Of a DNA stretch of 64,000 nt, positions 59,763 to 64,000 are shown piece after piece. Under the pieces are notes generated by a model that worked only from the letters and a program-made list of their open reading frames with translations, ran no database searches and was not told the DNA's origin. The stretch's first letter is position 1, and every line of letters begins with the position of its first letter. Source of the DNA: Acanthornis magna. Taxonomy: Eukaryota > Chordata > Aves > Passeriformes > Acanthizidae. Where the stretch lies: the NCBI GenBank assembly GCA_036785705.1, contig JAWUZG010000173.1, positions 2,837,001-2,901,000 of the forward strand, read 5' to 3'. Made by a program: the position numbers and the translations under genes.

Positions 59763-61034
59763 AGAATATAATGGGCTTTTAAAATATAGATCATACAGAC
59801 GCACATCACTTTGCTAAAAGACTGTGCACTGATCATCATAATAAGTTTGGAAACACCTTTTTCCCCATGTGACACCATACTGTTATTTCTGCTTTTAGGC
59901 AGCTGTTTAGATACAGTGGAGATAGGTGCTATATAGACTTGATGCAAATAGTTTTAGAAAAAAGGTGAGCTTCTGCAAGTATTTGGCTCATTTTTTTGGT
60001 TTGAGTGTTCACAAAAATGTCGGGCTTCAAAGATGGTAGAGAAAAAGTCAGCCACAAAGTCTTGGTGGAAAATGAATACTGTGTCTTTTATACAAGTTTA
60101 ATGAGATCAGAAGAAACTTTTACTTTAGAGCACTCCAGTGCTTGTTACAACTAGTCTGTGTCTTTATTTCTCAATTTGCCTATTTTCTCTCTTCTTACTG
60201 TCTGCTCCACCCACATTTTCTCCCTAGAACAACCGTAAAATTGCATTTACAGCTGATTTGTAATGCTCAGAAATGCAATTTAGATTCCTTAAGTGAGGCT
60301 GTCTCCTTCTAAAAAGAGAGGTCTCTCACTGCTTCTTTTTTTACCTGGCATACATCTAACCCTGCTCCTCCAGAATGGCAAGTATGATAAATGTGTCAAA
60401 AACATTCACATCAAAACCATGTGATACAAGTTGTTATTTTGACTTCTGTTGACACCTCCTGTTCTCTTTCACCCAGATGTTTCCATAAAGTAGCTCAAAA
60501 TTTTTCTTTCTCTTTTTTTTTTTTTTTCCTCCCATTGACAGTAGAAACAGGCATTTCTGTTTCTAGTGAAACTGAAAGTCTTTCCTTCCTCTATTACTCT
60601 GTGTGAGGGTGCTTTTACACAGCTGAACATTTCTTTGCTGGAACTATCTTTAAGATGTGGGAAGGATTTCTGTCGAAACATAGCTTTGATTCACAATGAG
60701 CTGGTTATTCAGTTCATGCAAAATCTTATGTGCATTTGCAGATATTTTGCTTGAACAGATTGCTCCCCACAAAGAAAGATCAGATTATCACAAGATAAAA
60801 AGTCAATGTTTTGTAGGCCAGAAGGCGCATTTTTATGGCTTCTAAGTCAGAGTGTTAAAGGTGTCTAGACACCTACATGCTATTGAAGTAATTGGATTTT
60901 AAATACCTGAAAAGGGATATTCTAGTGCTTTTTGACCTAAAAGTTCAAAACAGCAACAATTATCCAAGGCTCTGTGCCTTGTGAAGCATCCAGCCATGAC
61001 TTAGAAACTCAGGAACATGCTAAAAGGCGCTGAA
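59763..61034. other. Unique AT-rich sequence
   Basis: A T-run lies at 60513-60528. No gene or repeat family is recognised. Confidence 0.5.
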
Positions 61035-61192
61035 GAAAGGTACCCTATCCCTGGAAATGTTCAAGGCCAGGTTGGATGGGGCTTGAGGCAGCCTGGTGTA
61101 GTGAAAGGTGTCCCTGCCCATGGCAGGTGGTGGATGTAGTTGATCTTTTAGGTCCTTTTCAACCCAAACCATTCTAAGATGATTCTATATAA
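61035..61192 (+). mobile_element. CR1 LINE 3' fragment
   Basis: CCCTGGAAATGTTCAAGGCC, AGGTTGGATGGGGCTTGAGG and TTTTAGGTCCTTTTCAACCC, then CCATTCTAAGATGATTCTAT, form the 3' UTR and tail of a + strand CR1, 5'-truncated to about 155 bases. Confidence 0.9.
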
Positions 61193-63720
61193 GTTGCTGT
61201 GGCTACTGGCAATGAGATACCTAAAATAGCCACAATTAATGCCCAGGAAAAGAGTTAGGACTGCACCTGAAGATAGGTGACTAGCCAGGCATCAGACTAT
61301 GGATCTGAAAATAAATTTATCTCTATTCACCATTTTTCTAACATGAGCCTCTCCTGAAGTCAAAATGCCGCACTGCACACCCAGACTGCCCTTAAATCTA
61401 GTAAATTAAACAAGCAAGGAAGCTCATTTAGCAATTGAACTTGTTTCAGTCCCTGTCTGTACCTCACCTGAAGTAAAGACTGGAATCTTTTGGTCCCTCT
61501 CTCGGTGAAGTGTCCTATTTGTGAAGATGGTCCAAGTCTGGGATATATCCACCTCTCTTCTCCCTGTCCTCCCCATTCACCTTGCCTGTGAAAGAATGTG
61601 TCCTAAAATCTGCCTTGTAAATATTTTCTTGGTCTTAAGACCGGGGGGATCTTTGTAACAGCCTAGTTAAACTAGAATATTTTACCTTGTGTTTCCTGTG
61701 TTAAAGCCAATCTTAAATTAGAGCAATCACACTTAGAAGGAAAGACAGACTCGATTTAAAGACTGGCATGGATGGTAAATTCACCACATCCATTGGCAAT
61801 GCTGTTCCTGTGATTAATTGCTTTCACTGTTTAAAAAAATTACATCTTGCTTCCTGTTTGAATTTTCCAGTACTACTTCAATTGTTTCAGTCAGAAGTTT
61901 CTTAGCTTCTAGGTTCTGGCCACAACAGGAAACAGAAGTGCCAAAATACCATGAAAAAATATTTTTGTCTTGTTTTTCCTCCCTCAGAAGGAGGAAGGAA
62001 TTAAACCAGTGAAAAAGAAACTAGAGATTTGCTTGGTCTGAACACAGCTTCACCACTAATCAGAGTCTGCAGAGGTTTTATTTAAGCTAACCACTAGTTA
62101 TCAAATATGTCTCTGCAGTTTTTCTCCAAAGTTTCTGAATCAAAGATATCCACTAGATAAAGGATCTCATCCCATCTCAATCAGTGGGATTCAAACTACA
62201 TTAACAACTCTACAAATTCTCATGTACTTTTCCACTGCTGCTGAAAAATTTGGCAGATCTCACAAGGTTGGGATTAATCAGAGTTTCAGCGCTCCTTGGT
62301 TTGGGTCTTTCTGATGTACCTTGCAGTTTTACAGTGTTTAACTATGAATTCACCAGCTTTCTTCCCGTGGGATTTCAGGAAAGTTAACTGTGCTCTGGGC
62401 ATATTACTCTGTGGCTTCTGAGTTTCTGCGTATGTGTTTCTGTACAGCAGCTGGCAGGAAAATATGCAACGAGGGCACTTAGTGCACCCAGGCAGAGTGC
62501 AGCATGTGTTTACATGTCTTTCTGAGCTGGGGTCAGAGCAGAGGTACTAAACCAGATTGTTTGTTTTATACTGACTCCTTAACATCACGGTCGGAGCTTA
62601 GTTTCTCCTCCAAGAAATGTTTTTGTGTCAGCTTGGATTTGAGGGTAAAAATCTGGTCATATGCAACATCAGGCACAATATTGGAATTGTTAGTAAGTAA
62701 GCTGAAAATTCTTGAGGTTTCTTATGACTTTCTTTCCTCATTCTTTTGCTTTTAATGTGCTGCCATAATAGCGGGACGAATGTATGTTATGCATTTCAGT
62801 TTACACATGGTTCTACCATTAAGCACCTGGATTTGAAGTAGTTTCTTCCCTGAGGATTTCAACAAAGGCTTTGCCCCAGTTTCAGGATCCAGGTTGCTAT
62901 GAGTTAGCCATGTGCCACAGCAATATTAGCTCAGAGAGCACTGTAGCTGTTTGCACTGCAAATGCAGCTCTCCTGATGGTCATAATGAAAGAAATCAGCT
63001 TGCATTTCTTTGATGGCAAAGCCTCCCTGCGTATTAATTTGGTTCTACAAGGCTATACATCTTGTCAGAGCAACCTGACAAATGTGAAAACATAGACTAA
63101 GAAAATTGTCAGTAAAGCAATTTATGACCTTTTGTTCTGTGTTGCATGGCTTTACTTCTTTATAGGATCACGTGAAGGCTACCTAGAAAGGAATACATTT
63201 ATAAAATAACTTCTTGGCAAAGTCAGTTCTAAAACAAACTCAGGTTTCCAGTGCCTTTTTCAAATGGTAATCTAGTACTCATATTAGTACATAGACTTTG
63301 ATTCCTGGGCCAAATACCTGTTTGCATTTTTGATTTAGATTCATTGCTGGGATGTGTACTGTGAGGGATTGTGCTCCTCTTAGTAATTTGAAATGACTTT
63401 TAAAATTAATCTATAAATGTTGTGATAACCTAGTACCACAAAATAAATTAGACACTGAAATTATGACAGTATCGAATGGGAATACAAAATGGAATTTGGA
63501 CTAGAATATGACATTTAGTTTGGAATTTAGCTTAGTCTAAATTATTGAACCAGTGTCATTTGCCAAAAATTAGTTCATGTCCTTTCATTTCACTCTCTAA
63601 AATCAAACTGGGTCTTTTATATAACATATGCCACACTGAAGAGTTACTGATTTCTTTTTGGTTTTTCCAAAAAAGGTAGAAAGAAGTTATATTGTCTAAT
63701 CCAGGAATCTCTGGGTAATG
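61193..63720. other. Unique sequence without recognised gene
   Basis: No exon or repeat is recognised. The stretch 62220-62500 is repeat-free and slightly richer in G+C, and might be non-coding conserved DNA; this is impression only. Confidence 0.45.
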
Positions 63721-63810
63721 CTATAGAATATTACATGTTACAGTATATTATGTGTTATAAAATATTATGTGTTAAAGAATATCATAGAGTATAATATAGA
63801 ATAAAATGAT
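63721..63810 (+). repeat. Degenerate AT-rich tandem repeat, unit about 18-19 bp
   Basis: Four imperfect units are visible: ATAGAATATTACATGTTAC, AGTATATTATGTGTTATA, AAATATTATGTGTTAAAG and AATATCATAGAGTATAAT. The middle two share TATTATGTGTTA. The array blends into AT-rich sequence on the right. Confidence 0.65.
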
Positions 63811-64000
63811 ACAAAATATAATGTTATAGAGCAGATTTGCATGCTATAGAAAGGTATGTAGTTGGGTAAGTTTATGCCATAGGTTGATCTTGATGATTAT
63901 AATAACATTTTTGGCCTAAAATCCTAACAAATTTAATGTTATTATTTTAATTCATTTTACATAAGATGTGCTAGAATACATCTTTTGAAAAGGCTTATGC

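Noticed and set aside
1..64000. CRISPR arrays, operons, insertion sequences, integrons or other prokaryotic systems
   Set aside because: No regularly spaced direct repeats with unique spacers, no dense gene packing and no ribosome-binding-site spacing; LINE and LTR content shows a vertebrate genome.

Overview
This window looks like vertebrate nuclear DNA, most probably from a bird. The main evidence is about 17 pieces of CR1-type LINE, several with the bird-style 3' tail built on ATTCTATG / CATAGAAT, plus LTR-type insertions and an otherwise AT-rich, low-CpG background. One LTR (40002-40659) matches my memory of LTRs that are common in songbirds, so a passerine is my best guess, but that part is recall and not measurement. 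Nothing here resembles a bacterial, phage or plasmid sequence.

Layout. Positions 1 to about 1200 are a CpG-rich, G- and C-tract-rich block that looks like a promoter or first-exon region of a gene I cannot identify; it is the only strong promoter-like block. From about 1.3 kb to the end (over 62 kb) I find no convincing protein-coding exon of a cellular gene. All open frames there are short, low in complexity, or lie inside LINE fragments. The window is therefore either the flanking desert of the gene at the left end, or a very long intron.

The recognisable content of the desert is mobile-element debris and simple repeats. CR1 pieces occur at about 2.3, 5.9-7.1, 15.1, 22.3, 26.1, 34.9-35.7, 37.1, 37.7, 48.1, 49.6, 56.2-56.5, 57.1, 58.0, 59.7 and 61.0 kb. 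Two of them (near 6.3 and 35.4 kb) are relics of the reverse transcriptase domain with a visible FVDD motif. Two solitary LTRs are each bounded by TG...CA and a perfect 5-bp target duplication (40002-40659, CAAAA; 50133-50632, ATATG). Microsatellites include tetranucleotide, CA/GT, a 44-T run, and a 320-bp pyrimidine tract that changes from a 7-bp to a 5-bp unit.

Several unique stretches (about 8.98-9.14, 17.1-17.5, 23.7-24.0, 34.5-34.9, 47.5-47.7 and 55.2-55.8 kb) have the texture of non-coding regulatory DNA: clustered homeodomain, nuclear-receptor or SOX-like motifs, or isolated CpG clusters. That is inference only; cross-species alignment would decide it. I found no novel defence system, operon, RNA gene or other undescribed machinery, and I do not claim one.
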